DNA from: Akkermansia sp. | Lineage (GTDB): Bacteria > Verrucomicrobiota > Verrucomicrobiia > Verrucomicrobiales > Akkermansiaceae | DNA: 64,000 bases | Direction of reading: 5' to 3' | Assembly (NCBI GenBank): GCA_017415555.1 | Contig: JAFQGF010000037.1 | Coordinates: 1-64,000 of the forward strand | Shown: positions 52,302 to 60,497 of the stretch, one piece after another | Layout: every line of letters starts with the position of its first letter | Numbering within the stretch: the stretch's first letter is position 1 | Program-made: the position numbers and the translations under genes | The notes under the pieces: model-generated | Told to the model about the DNA's origin: nothing | Databases searched by the model: none | The model's input: the letters and a program-made list of their open reading frames with translations, nothing else

Positions 52302-52330
52302 CTGACATTTCTTATCTTTTGCGTTAAACT
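52302..52330 (+). promoter_or_regulatory. Promoter of the LOG-family gene, near-leaderless
   Basis: CTGACA, 17-nt spacer, TAAACT (the same -10 as rpsT). The -10 box ends 7 nt before the ATG at 52338, which excludes the longer upstream frame as coding. Confidence 0.65.
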
Positions 52331-52337
52331 ATGGAGT

Positions 52338-53426
52338 ATGAAAAAGCCAGAAATCCTTGCCGCCCGCGATTTGAACAGCCGCGCCGAGCATCATCTGCCG
52401 GCCTCGGAAATCCCGGCCAATACCGGTAATGCCGTGCTGGATGCAAACCTCTACGACCTTTCCCGCCGCTTCTGTGGCAAACACAAGCCGGAAGTTGTGT
52501 TGCAGATGCTTGCTACGGTGATGAATGCGGCAGATTCCGAGATTGCCGAGCACGATCTGGACATGATGAACCGCACCCTCAGCGAAATGTTTGCTGCGGA
52601 TAAAATGTTTATGCCCTACAGCAATGTGCGTAAGATTACCTGTTTCGGTTCTGCCCGCATTAAGCCGGAAGATCCATCCTATGTGCAGGCGGTGGATTTT
52701 GCCCGGCGTGCTGTGGACAATGGCTACATGATTATCACCGGTGGCGGCCCCGGCATTATGCAGGCCTGCAATGAGGGCGCCGGTAAGGAAAACTCATTCG
52801 GTCTCAATATCACGCTGCCTTTCGAGCAGCACGCTAACCCCTTCGTGGAAGGCAGCGATAAGATGATGGATTTCTATTACTTCTATACACGTAAGCTCAA
52901 TTTCCTCAAACAGACAGATGCTCTCGTGGCATTCGAGGGTGGCTTCGGTACGATGGATGAGATTTACGAGACCATCACCCTCATGCAGACCGGTAAGTGC
53001 ACTATCTTCCCCATAGTGCTGCTGGATGTGCCGGGCGAGACCTTCTGGTATCGTTGGCATCGCTTTATCGAGAAGGAACTGCTGGATGAGGGGCTTATTT
53101 CCCCCAACGACATGCACCTGTTGTACCTGAGTAAGAGCGCCGAGGATGCAATGGCCTACATCGAGCGTTTCTACAGTCGTTTCCACTCGTACTATTTCGA
53201 TGGCGACTGTTGCGCTATCCGACTCCTGGAGCCCCTCAGCGATAAACTCCTCGATTGGATTCGCCACGACTACACGGACATTATGCCCAAGGGGGACCTC
53301 GTGCAGCTGGATGGTGATGAAAATGACCCCGAACCCTTGCTGGCCGCTCTGCCTCGACTCTGCTTTACGCTGAAACGTGGAGACTACGCCCGCCTGAAGG
53401 ACCTCATCGACATTGTCAACGACTGA
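52338..53426 (+). CDS. LOG-family (lysine decarboxylase-like) nucleotide 5'-monophosphate phosphoribohydrolase-type protein
   Basis: 362 residues. Central Rossmann-like LOG domain: ITCFGSARIKPEDPSYVQAV, MIITGGGPGIMQACNEGAGK, FVEGSDKMMDFYYFYTRKL and the signature EGGFGTMDEIYETITLMQTG (usually PGGxGTxxE). N- and C-terminal extensions make it the large type rather than the about 200-residue cytokinin-activating LOG. Enzymes of the superfamily hydrolyse nucleotide monophosphates to base and ribose phosphate; the substrate here is unproven. Terminator at 53497. Confidence 0.88.
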   Translation: MKKPEILAARDLNSRAEHHLPASEIPANTGNAVLDANLYDLSRRFCGKHKPEVVLQMLATVMNAADSEIAEHDLDMMNRTLSEMFAADKMFMPYSNVRKITCFGSARIKPEDPSYVQAVDFARRAVDNGYMIITGGGPGIMQACNEGAGKENSFGLNITLPFEQHANPFVEGSDKMMDFYYFYTRKLNFLKQTDALVAFEGGFGTMDEIYETITLMQTGKCTIFPIVLLDVPGETFWYRWHRFIEKELLDEGLISPNDMHLLYLSKSAEDAMAYIERFYSRFHSYYFDGDCCAIRLLEPLSDKLLDWIRHDYTDIMPKGDLVQLDGDENDPEPLLAALPRLCFTLKRGDYARLKDLIDIVND

Positions 53427-53496
53427 TATCTCGACTCGAAATGTTTACAACGCTCTGATTATTATAGTTCAGTGGCGCTCGCACCGCCGAATTTGA

Positions 53497-53519
53497 AAGC
53501 CCCGCCCAGCGGGGCTTTT
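53497..53519 (+). terminator. Terminator of the LOG-family gene
   Basis: AAGCCCCGC-CCA-GCGGGGCTT stem-loop followed by TTG on the plus strand. Confidence 0.9.
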
Positions 53520-53689
53520 GAATTCCGCTCCCCTTCGGTTCGCCATACAGCTTGACAAATTGTAGATTGTAAATAGAAACCAATTTACGTTGGGTTATTT
53601 ACCGAACGACATACAAGGCGAGCCTACGGCTCGCACTCCAAATTTTAATTATTCCAACGAGTAACTTATCAAGATTCCGGTGCCAGCAT

Positions 53690-53821
53690 GTTGTCGCTGT
53701 CTGCAAGATGAATCAGAGGAGGTGCCTGTAAATAAATTGGCGGATATCGCGGATGATGTTAATTATCCTGTGCCGCATACGCCATAGCAGGCTGCTGCCG
53801 AATATGGTCTTGGTGATATGC
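53690..53821. repeat. 132-bp direct repeat, left copy (duplicated 3' end of the glycosyltransferase gene)
   Basis: Matches 56451-56582 with only two mismatches (53723 and 53809). The right copy covers the last codons and the 3' flank of the glycosyltransferase gene at 56474-57304. The left copy has no gene body attached: sequence similarity stops abruptly at 53822. The spacer 53520-53689 has one more GCGAGCC-TA-CGGCTCGC hairpin like that of the dispersed repeat and no gene. Confidence 0.92.
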
Positions 53822-53986
53822 CTGAATCTCGCAGAAACTGGATTGACATCAGGGGTGGAGAATGATATAAGAACTACATACGCCGGATGAGCACAAGAGT
53901 GGAGGCTTAAATTGCCTTCCTATGAGTAGAAAGGATGGCACCAGTTTATATAATACCTCATTCATCGAATATCTCAAAAATCAGCT

Positions 53987-54850
53987 ATGTTTACGGCAAA
54001 CTGCTTTCTTAAATTACGTAGACCTCTTCAATTATTGGCGAGAAGTGTCATGTTGGTTTTGCTTTTTGAATACCCAATTTCCCCAGCTCAGGAATACAAT
54101 GATCGTATAGCTGATAACTATTTGATTCACGGAACAAAAAAATTAGTTGCCAGCAATAGCAGTATAGCGGAAGCATCTCTTTTTGAAAAAGAGGCTTATA
54201 TATTATTAACAAACCAGATAGTTTCAACAGGAACACGCTATAATCAAGATGAAATAAGATTATTTATAGATAAATATAGAAACAGAGAGCATTTGAATAA
54301 AATGTTGATTCTTTTAACTAGTAGAATTTCAGAAAACACACTCGGGCCAAGTAAAGAAAATTACGATAAGTTAGCATTAAATGTGGGTAAATTGCTTATA
54401 GAATCAGGGGCTGATATTAATTGCAGCAATTTATTGATAAGTGATTCCATTTTAAACAAATCATATAGTTTGGCATCGTATCTTATAACACAAGGAGCTC
54501 CTTTCGATAAGAATGATGCGTATATCTTATGCTCCTTAACAATGAGTACTCCAAGCTTCAGGGAAACAGAACGCCTGTTGCTCGCAGAAGAATTACTTAA
54601 ATCAGGAATGAATCCTAATGTACGGGATTCTGATGGATTAAGCCCGTTGTGGTATTCTGTAGCGTTAGAAAACTATAAAATAGCTGAGCTACTACTAACA
54701 TACGGGGCTAATCCCGATATTACACACGAACGTCACAAAAGCGCCAGGAGTTTACTAAATTCAAAATTACAAAAAGCGATAGACTCGAACAACCACCAGA
54801 AAATGTTTCTTTTAAAGTCTTTAAAAGAAACATTAAACTCACAGAATTAA
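53987..54850 (+). CDS. Ankyrin-repeat protein with signal sequence, in an AT-rich island
   Basis: 287 residues. A basic then hydrophobic N-terminus (LKLRRPLQLLARSVMLVLLF, cleavage near SPAQ) suggests export; an internal ATG at 54050 is an alternative start. Ankyrin-type repeats occur at about 130-165 (KLLIESGADINCSNLLIS), 165-200 and 205-250 (MNPNVRDSDGLSPLWYSVAL, then ENYKIAELLLTYGANPDI). AT-rich codon use contrasts sharply with the neighbours and indicates transfer. It faces a decayed RHS gene. Ankyrin proteins are a known immunity type in polymorphic toxin loci, so an orphan immunity protein is a plausible role, as is an exported interaction protein. Confidence 0.75.
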   Translation: MFTANCFLKLRRPLQLLARSVMLVLLFEYPISPAQEYNDRIADNYLIHGTKKLVASNSSIAEASLFEKEAYILLTNQIVSTGTRYNQDEIRLFIDKYRNREHLNKMLILLTSRISENTLGPSKENYDKLALNVGKLLIESGADINCSNLLISDSILNKSYSLASYLITQGAPFDKNDAYILCSLTMSTPSFRETERLLLAEELLKSGMNPNVRDSDGLSPLWYSVALENYKIAELLLTYGANPDITHERHKSARSLLNSKLQKAIDSNNHQKMFLLKSLKETLNSQN

Positions 54851-54974
54851 CTATTCGGGGCATAGAGTTCCTCCAACAATAGGCCTATAACTATTTTTCA
54901 TATCAAAGAACAATTATAGAACCATGTAGGTCATTTGGCGCTAAAGGCAACCAAATGACCTACAATTAGCAATT

Positions 54975-56364
54975 TTATTCTGAGTAATTTGCTATAATTT
55001 TACCATTTTGTTTTATGGAAATACTTCTAGTATAAACAACAGGCTTATTAAATTCATTTGATGATAGATTCAACTCTACCATCATATTATTTTCTATTGT
55101 TCTTTCTTTGTATGATGCCTTTCCGCCCCACCAATAAGGTTCAATATCAGTAGATGGCAAGGTTCCTGACCACTTAACGTGCCTTTTTTTCCATAAATCG
55201 TCCAGATTATCATTACCATTTTCGTAATATGCAATCCTTCCATATGAATAAAAAACGCCAACGAATTAACAGTTATTATGCCTTTCGAACATATTTCGGA
55301 ATAATAGTGTTTTGGTTGCATTTTCCAACGGTCATGCCACCTTAATTGATTAAAATTACTTTGCGGAAGAATAAAACCATATTGAAAAACATGCCAGGCT
55401 TCCCAATATACATATTTTCTCGAAACGTATTCGATATCATATGGAGGAGAGTTCTTGTAATGTTCATAATTTTCCATATAGACAATTTTTTGAACTATGT
55501 ATCCTTCGTGTTTTTTTGATTCATCGTCCATCTGAAACTGCCAATAGAAATCAAATGCCCCATCTATTCTTTCCGCATTGAACAATTTATTATCTGGTGT
55601 TAACAACTTCATACTTAATAACCCAATATTATCAAAAAATAGGACAGGAGAATTCCTTACATACTTTAAGCTTAAAAGGCCATCTTGTATGATATCATAA
55701 CAACACCATCTTCCATCTACTGCATTATAATATCTCCAATTATAATACACCAGCCCCAGTTCGCTATCCCACACCTCGCTGCTCCACTGAATAGGCTGCG
55801 TAATATCGCCGGAGGCGCTTACCTGCCCGAAGGGAGTGTAGGTGTAGGTTGTGCGGGTGTAGCCGAGCTGACCGAAGACCTCGCAGATGTTCTTGGTGAG
55901 ATCCCAGCCGTAGGTGTACCATGTGCCATCTTTCTGGACGTCTTCACATTGCCTCGGGCATCCGTTTCCGTTGCGAGGCGGTTGTAGGCATCGTAAGACT
56001 TCTGAACCTGAGCACCTTCCGCGTAGGTCTTGGATATTTCAAGGCCTGTCACGGAATCGAAAGCCCAGGTTGTTACATCCCCATCAGTTCTCTCACTCGG
56101 GTCGGTGGTAATGACCTCAGCCTCGGCGCGGAACGTGCGGAGAGAGGTCATGTTGTCCATGTCATCGTAGCCATAGCAGGCGGGCTGAATCGCCGTCCCC
56201 CACTCGGCAATCTTGCGACCGCGGGCATCGTACTTGTAGCAACTGGGGTTGCCGAGAGCATCCGTCACCATCGCGGGTAAGTCGTGCAGCGCATCGTAAA
56301 CCGTAGTTGTCACTGCCCCGGCGGCATCCGTCACACTGATTGTGCGGCCTGCTTCTTCTGCCAA
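54975..56364 (-). pseudogene. Decayed RHS-repeat protein gene (core fragments plus C-terminal tip)
   Basis: Three pieces. (1) 55960-56364, no proper start: YD/RHS repeats such as YKYDARGRKIAEWGTAIQPA, SLRTFRAEAEVITTDPSERT and YDAYNRLATETDARGNVKT. (2) After a frame change, where homologues have several hundred further residues, 55256-55950: QKDGTWYTYGWDLTKNICEV, TYTYTPFGQVSASGDITQPI and the RHS core end ELGLVYYNWRYYNAVDGRW. (3) An AT-rich variable tip down to 54975, interrupted at an A6/T6 run (55250-55255); one extra base there would restore a frame ending KQNGKIIANYSE. RHS proteins deliver C-terminal toxins. This copy lacks its N-terminus and middle and is not expected to work. Confidence 0.85.
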
Positions 56365-56450
56365 TGCTCATTCAGTGTATCGGCATTGTCCGCCTTGAAA
56401 ACATCGAATAAGAAATTCGATAAAGTCGTGATTTCGGGGAGGGCTGATAA

Positions 56451-56582
56451 GTTGTCGCTGTCTGCAAGATGAATCAGAGGAGGCGCCTGTAAATAAATTG
56501 GCGGATATCGCGGATGATGTTAATTATCCTGTGCCGCATACGCCATAGCAGGCTGCTGCCGAATATGGTTTTGGTGATATGC
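56451..56582. repeat. 132-bp direct repeat, right copy
   Basis: Partner of 53690-53821. It contains the stop codon and last 36 codons of the glycosyltransferase gene plus 23 bp of downstream flank. Confidence 0.92.
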
Positions 56583-57304
56583 GGTCTGCCGTTGAGGCGC
56601 TCAGGGGTGTTGGCATTGCGGGAGAAGAAGGCAATTTGACCTTTGGCATGGTATACTTCGAAGTTCTCCCACAGTATTTTCAGCTTGTATTTTTTTTCGT
56701 ATTTGTAGGCTACGCATGCCATTACAGATTGGTCATGCCTGTTCTCTTGGAACACCTTGTCTTCCAGGTCTGATTCGGTGGCATCTACCACGTACTCGGG
56801 ATGGTCGCGCATAATGCTGTACCACTCTTGCACTACAGGTAGTGCTTTGCGGGTCCACAGAGAAAGCGCGCCGTGGCATTGGCGCATTTCTCCCAAATGG
56901 TTGCAGGTGCCTTTGTAGTGCTCCAGCAGGTTGCGGCGGGTCCAGTGCTTCATCAAGCCCCAGAACTTGAACAAAATGGCTCCGTGCTCCTTCAACATGT
57001 CAAAATACCTGTACCACATCGGGTCGCCGAAAACCTCGCTGCCGGCGTCGGAGTACACCACAATGTCATCCTCCACTGCAATTTCTTGCAGGGTCTTTAG
57101 TATGACATAGGGTTTCCAGAACCAATAGCCGCCGCCGCGCTTGTATTGCATCAGCTCATGATTTTTCACCTCATCCGGCAAATCGGCCGGGGTATAGACG
57201 CGTATCTCATCAAAAATGCCTGTATCTTCGGCCATCTTCCTGATGCGGGCACGCGAATCCCGATAAATCTCGTCTCCGTATGTTATGAATATGACTTTAC
57301 CCAT
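56474..57304 (-). CDS. Putative GT-A-type glycosyltransferase
   Basis: 276 residues starting MGKVIFITYGDEIYRDSRAR. YKRGGGYWFWKPYVILKTLQ followed by DIVVYSDAGSEVFG (DxG/DxD-like metal and sugar-nucleotide site) is a pattern I associate with polysaccharide-locus glycosyltransferases. ENRHDQSVMACVAYKYEKKY is a second conserved block. The basic C-terminus (RMRHRIINIIRDIRQFIYRR) may contact the membrane. Start ATG 57304 is chosen because homology begins there. Its 3' end is duplicated 2.76 kb away, so an island was inserted immediately behind it. No other LPS gene is adjacent. Confidence 0.75.
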   Translation of the reverse strand: MGKVIFITYGDEIYRDSRARIRKMAEDTGIFDEIRVYTPADLPDEVKNHELMQYKRGGGYWFWKPYVILKTLQEIAVEDDIVVYSDAGSEVFGDPMWYRYFDMLKEHGAILFKFWGLMKHWTRRNLLEHYKGTCNHLGEMRQCHGALSLWTRKALPVVQEWYSIMRDHPEYVVDATESDLEDKVFQENRHDQSVMACVAYKYEKKYKLKILWENFEVYHAKGQIAFFSRNANTPERLNGRPHITKTIFGSSLLWRMRHRIINIIRDIRQFIYRRLL

Positions 57305-57472
57305 GTTGCGCGTACTCAGCTTAGCTTGCGAAAGATTACCTGTTTTATCTCCCTGCGTCAAGCGCGATTTCTGTATTTCGTTTTACTTGCACGGGCCACG
57401 ACATGCCGGGTATCGCCCGTTATGTGGGAATTAGCGGGGAGCTTTTGCTGATGGGGGGGAGGCGCCGGCGCA

Positions 57473-57657
57473 CAAAAAAGCCGTCCGCGTTGGGCGAACG
57501 GCCTGGAAAAGGGATAGGAGTAAATGTTTACTTCTTCTTGCAGGACTTCTTGGCGCAGCCCTTCTTCTTGGGCTGAACGACGGTCTTGAATGTGGAAGAC
57601 GGCTTGAAGGCCAGGGTGGTGGAGGCGGCAAGCTTCATTTCCTTGCCGGTCCGGGGG
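57473..57657 (-). pseudogene. 3' fragment of an HU gene with its terminator
   Basis: Nearly identical to 61063-61247. It retains the last 43 codons in frame (RTGKEMKLAASTTLAFKPSS, then TFKTVVQPKKKGCAKKSCKK) down to the stop at 57528, and the terminator hairpin at 57473-57501. Upstream of 57658 the similarity ends. It therefore lacks the dimerisation core and start. Remaining stretch 57305-57472 has no gene. Confidence 0.9.
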
Positions 57658-57732
57658 CTCGGAGTGTTCCTTCAAATATTATGACGGAGCAGCGGATTTT
57701 CCGGTGTTGGTTCCAATCATGGCGACGTTGGC

Positions 57733-58335
57733 CTAATACTTTTTATCGGTTCCGAATATTGGCCCCTGAGAATTATGTCCAGAAGTACTACCCTCCGGGA
57801 CAATGACCGGGCTTACCGGGCGAACTACCGTGGTCGAGCTTCCCGTATTGGTTTCTGTATTCGTCGGGGTGTGGATGCTTACACCCGAGCTTCCCGTATT
57901 TGTTCCGTTCCCCCATTCGTCTTCGTGATCCGGAAGCAGAGACGGACGATTGGGCTTAACAGGTCGCTGGGGCTGAGCCTGTGGCTTGCCATGGTGCTTT
58001 CCGGGACGCTGGGGCTGAGCCTGCGGCTTGCCATGGTGATTTCCGGGGCGCTGAGGCTGAGCCTGTGGCTTAGCGTGTGGCTTTCCGGGGCGCTGGGGCT
58101 GAGCCTGCGGCTTAGCGCGTGGCTTTCCGGGACGCTGAGGCTGAGCCTGCGGCTTGCCATGGTGCTTTCCGGGGCGCTGAGGCTGAGCTTGTGGCTTAGC
58201 GTGGTGTCCCGGGCGATTGTGCTGCATGGCCGGGTGCGGCTTGCCCTGCGGCTGGTGGCCGCGGTGCTGGGGGCCGTGAGCCAGAGCCACAGATGCCGTG
58301 AGCAGCGTGGCGATGGTGGTGAGGATGTGATTCAT
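57733..58335 (-). CDS. Secreted His/Pro/Gln/Lys-rich repeat protein
   Basis: 200 residues. Signal peptide MNHILTTIATLLTASVALA. Then six to seven copies of a 14-residue unit KPQAQPQRPGKHHG (42-nt DNA repeats, about 57955-58200), strongly basic with His pairs. The C-terminal 80 residues are different: acidic DHEDEWGNGTNTG followed by Thr/Ser/Asn-rich sequence ending in QGPIFGTDKKY. Unknown family. The His pairs could bind transition metals and the basic repeats could bind polyanions such as LPS or mucin glycans; both are inference. Last gene of a same-strand set of five. Confidence 0.65.
   Translation of the reverse strand: MNHILTTIATLLTASVALAHGPQHRGHQPQGKPHPAMQHNRPGHHAKPQAQPQRPGKHHGKPQAQPQRPGKPRAKPQAQPQRPGKPHAKPQAQPQRPGNHHGKPQAQPQRPGKHHGKPQAQPQRPVKPNRPSLLPDHEDEWGNGTNTGSSGVSIHTPTNTETNTGSSTTVVRPVSPVIVPEGSTSGHNSQGPIFGTDKKY
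57955..58200 (-). repeat. In-frame 42-nt tandem repeat of the secreted His/Pro-rich protein
   Basis: 42-nt units, alternating between GKHHG- and GKPHA/GKPRA-type codons, entirely inside the reading frame. Confidence 0.85.
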
Positions 58336-58425
58336 TGTGTTGATGTCCGAAAAGTTAGCGAACGAAATGTGTCGTTTGCCGACAGAAAAAGGCGTGTCGG
58401 CAAACGACTTGTGTACGGTGGATGT

Positions 58426-58815
58426 TTACAGATAACGAGCAGTGGAGAGCGCTGTGCGAACTTGCTCGGAGTTGAAATAGTTGTGCTTTTCGAGGCGGGC
58501 AAGAGCCTTGTTGTAGGCGTTTTTGGCGCTCGAGGGAACCTTGATGTTGAGAGACTGAGCCGCCTCGATGGCCGTGAGCAGGGTGTCCATGGTGTCTGCC
58601 AGGTCTTCTGCTTCCTCCGGGGTGTCAACACCATTCAGGGTACCCAGAAGTTCGTTTACAGCACCATCGATAGTCTTGCCGATAACGCACTCTTCTGTGG
58701 TGCAATCGCCGGGGTTGAACACGCAGCCGATGTAGTCGCCAATGCCTATGCCGCCGCAGGAGCTGAGGCTGGTAGCTGCAGCACATGCCACTAGTGTGGA
58801 GATGATTTTTTTCAT
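58426..58815 (-). CDS. Lipoprotein, unknown function
   Basis: 129 residues. Lipobox signal MKKIISTLVACAAATSLSSC, then Gly-rich GGIGIGDYIG with two to three further Cys (CVFNPGDCTTEEC). The rest is helical (EEAEDLADTMDTLLTAIEAA, SAKNAYNKALARLEKHNYFN). Not low-complexity, unlike its neighbours. It sits 45 nt downstream of the glycine-zipper lipoprotein gene. Confidence 0.7.
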   Translation of the reverse strand: MKKIISTLVACAAATSLSSCGGIGIGDYIGCVFNPGDCTTEECVIGKTIDGAVNELLGTLNGVDTPEEAEDLADTMDTLLTAIEAAQSLNIKVPSSAKNAYNKALARLEKHNYFNSEQVRTALSTARYL

Positions 58816-58860
58816 GTTTTTGTATGTATGTGTTTGTTGTTAGGGATAGGTAGAAGGGGT

Positions 58861-59337
58861 TTACATGCCATCCGGCACGAAATGAGCGTTGGAACCGTGG
58901 TAGTAAGTGCCGTGGCAACCGACGGGGATTTCGCCGTGCTGGTCTGTTACGTTTTGCACAAATGTGAAGGTCTCGTGCGTGCCATCCACACGAACAGTCA
59001 GGCGCTGGCTGTCCACTCCGGCCATGGAGGAGGTCAGGTAGCGCCCAGCCAGAGCCCCGGCTGCACCCAGCCCCACTGTGGAGACTATGCGACCTTTGCC
59101 CTTGCCAAGAAGCTGCCCGCCGGCTACTCCTACTGCAGCGCCGATTCCGGTGCCGAGATTTTTCGCAGTGGAGCTGGCTTCCTGGGTTACTTTCTGTGCG
59201 GCTATTACGGTAGCCGGCAGAGCTTGCTGTGTTACACCAATCTGATTGGCTCCCACAGAGTTATAATCCTTGGTCCAGGTGCAGGAGGAAAGACCGAGAA
59301 GTGCTGCACTGAGTGCGATAAGTGAATAGTTTTTCAT
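58861..59337 (-). CDS. Lipoprotein with glycine-zipper segment (SlyB/17-kDa-like topology)
   Basis: 158 residues. Lipobox signal MKNYSLIALSAALLGLSSC. Two glycine-rich membrane-like stretches, GTGIGAAVGVAGGQLLGKG and RIVSTVGLGAAGALAGRYL, form a 2TM glycine zipper as in outer-membrane SlyB/Pcp lipoproteins. A C-terminal beta part (RLTVRVDGTHETFTFVQNVT) ends in HGTYYHGSNAHFVPDGM. It starts 11 nt after the gene at 59349, so the two are coupled. Confidence 0.75.
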   Translation of the reverse strand: MKNYSLIALSAALLGLSSCTWTKDYNSVGANQIGVTQQALPATVIAAQKVTQEASSTAKNLGTGIGAAVGVAGGQLLGKGKGRIVSTVGLGAAGALAGRYLTSSMAGVDSQRLTVRVDGTHETFTFVQNVTDQHGEIPVGCHGTYYHGSNAHFVPDGM

Positions 59338-59348
59338 ACGAGTTCTGA

Positions 59349-60059
59349 TTAGTGTCTGCCTTTCTTTTTGTCCGGACGTCCGGGCTTATCTGCCCGTTTG
59401 TCGGGGCGAGCGGGTTTGTCTGCGCGCTTGTCGGGTCTGCCGGGACGCTCTGCGCGCTTGTCGGGGCGGCCGGGTTTGTTTGCGCGTTTGTCGGGGCGGC
59501 CGGGGCGGTCTGCGTGTTTGCCGTGGTGGCCGGGGCGGTCCGCCCGCTTGTCGTGGGGTCTATCGGAGTGTCCGAAAAGACCCCGGGGGCGCTCATGCTT
59601 GCGTCTTTCTTCGCGCATCTTGCGGCGCTCCTCGCGGGTTGCACGCCTGTGTATTTTCTCACCGGGCTTTCGGAGGCGGGGGCCGTGGTTGTGTCGAGCG
59701 TGGGCGGGAGGCGGAGCTTGACGTACGCCGGCCGGACGCGGTGCCGCTGTGGGCATGGGTGCCCAAGTAGGTACAGTGGAGCTTGTTGTCAGGTTTGCAA
59801 CACTGTAAATAGGTGCCCCCAATTCATCGTAGCCGTACACAGCGTTTTCGCCATCGTAGCCGTAGATGGGGTTGCCCTCTTCATCGTACATTTCGCCGCT
59901 TTCTGTGGTTGTCCCGGCGAGCAGATCTTCGATAATTCCGTCCAATGTGCCGTCTGCTGCCATGCGGTCCAGCATGTCTACCAAGGCACAGGAAGGTGTG
60001 ACTGAGAGCGTGAGCGCAGCTGCCAGAGTTGCCAGTATTCGTGTGGCGTCCTTTTTCAT
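59349..60059 (-). CDS. Lipoprotein with long Arg/Lys/Pro/Asp repeat tail
   Basis: 236 residues. Signal MKKDATRILATLAAALTLSV with Cys in TPSCALVDML. An acidic Gly/Tyr region (YDEEGNPIYGYDGENAVYGY) has an internal YGYD repeat. After a Pro/His linker comes a highly basic tail: REERRKMREERRKHERPRG, then 10-residue units RPDKRADKPG (30-nt DNA repeats, about 59370-59560). Strong positive charge tethered to the envelope suggests binding to LPS, DNA or acidic glycans (inference). Confidence 0.68.
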   Translation of the reverse strand: MKKDATRILATLAAALTLSVTPSCALVDMLDRMAADGTLDGIIEDLLAGTTTESGEMYDEEGNPIYGYDGENAVYGYDELGAPIYSVANLTTSSTVPTWAPMPTAAPRPAGVRQAPPPAHARHNHGPRLRKPGEKIHRRATREERRKMREERRKHERPRGLFGHSDRPHDKRADRPGHHGKHADRPGRPDKRANKPGRPDKRAERPGRPDKRADKPARPDKRADKPGRPDKKKGRH

Positions 60060-60139
60060 GATGTTCTTTTCGGGAAAGGCAGCCTGTACAAAAAGGTTTT
60101 ATACAGGCTGCCGCTGAAATGATACCTTAAGCTCCGGGC

Positions 60140-60403
60140 TTAACGGTGATGATGGTGTGCGGGCCCATGGGGGCGTGCGCCGGGCTTAGGTCCGGGATGC
60201 TTATCGTGGTGTCCGTGCGGGCCGGGCTTGGGAGCGTGCGGCTTGGCATGGGGATGGTGCGGAGCCGGCTTGCCGGGACGCTCAATTTTGGGGCCATGGT
60301 GCGGGCCATGGTGCGGGCCATGGTGCGGAGTCACGGGATGTCCGGGGCGGGCAAGTGCTACGGAAGTAGCTGCCACCAAGGCGATTATGAGTATGTTTTT
60401 CAT
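60140..60403 (-). CDS. Small secreted His/Pro-rich protein, potential metal binder
   Basis: 87 residues. Signal peptide MKNILIIALVAATSVALA. The mature part is almost entirely His, Pro, Gly, Lys: HHGPHHGPHHGP, PHHPHAKPHAPKPG, HGHHDKHPGPKPG and a terminal HHHHR. Comparable in composition to Hpn-type nickel/zinc-binding proteins, though periplasmic or surface-exposed. First gene of the five-gene set; a palindrome lies in its promoter region. Confidence 0.65.
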   Translation of the reverse strand: MKNILIIALVAATSVALARPGHPVTPHHGPHHGPHHGPKIERPGKPAPHHPHAKPHAPKPGPHGHHDKHPGPKPGARPHGPAHHHHR

Positions 60404-60468
60404 CTTTCTTGACTGTTGATGTGCGGTTGTTTTCGATCTTCGGAAGCCGATGCCTCCGCGATGTTCGC

Positions 60469-60497
60469 AGTCTATCGCATTATAAATGCGATAATAT
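60469..60497 (-). promoter_or_regulatory. Promoter-embedded palindrome upstream of the His-rich gene
   Basis: TCGCATTATAAATGCGA (60475-60491) lies directly upstream of a minus-strand TAGACT -10 box and fills a 17-nt spacer after a poor -35 (ATATTA). The same 17-mer recurs in opposite orientation at 60872-60888. Confidence 0.5.

Noticed and set aside
53922-54110. Small frame upstream of and overlapping the ankyrin gene
   Set aside because: No recognisable features, and it overlaps the signal-peptide region of the better supported ankyrin frame.
57358-57675. Second HU gene
   Set aside because: Only the last third of the coding sequence is there; no start or dimerisation core.
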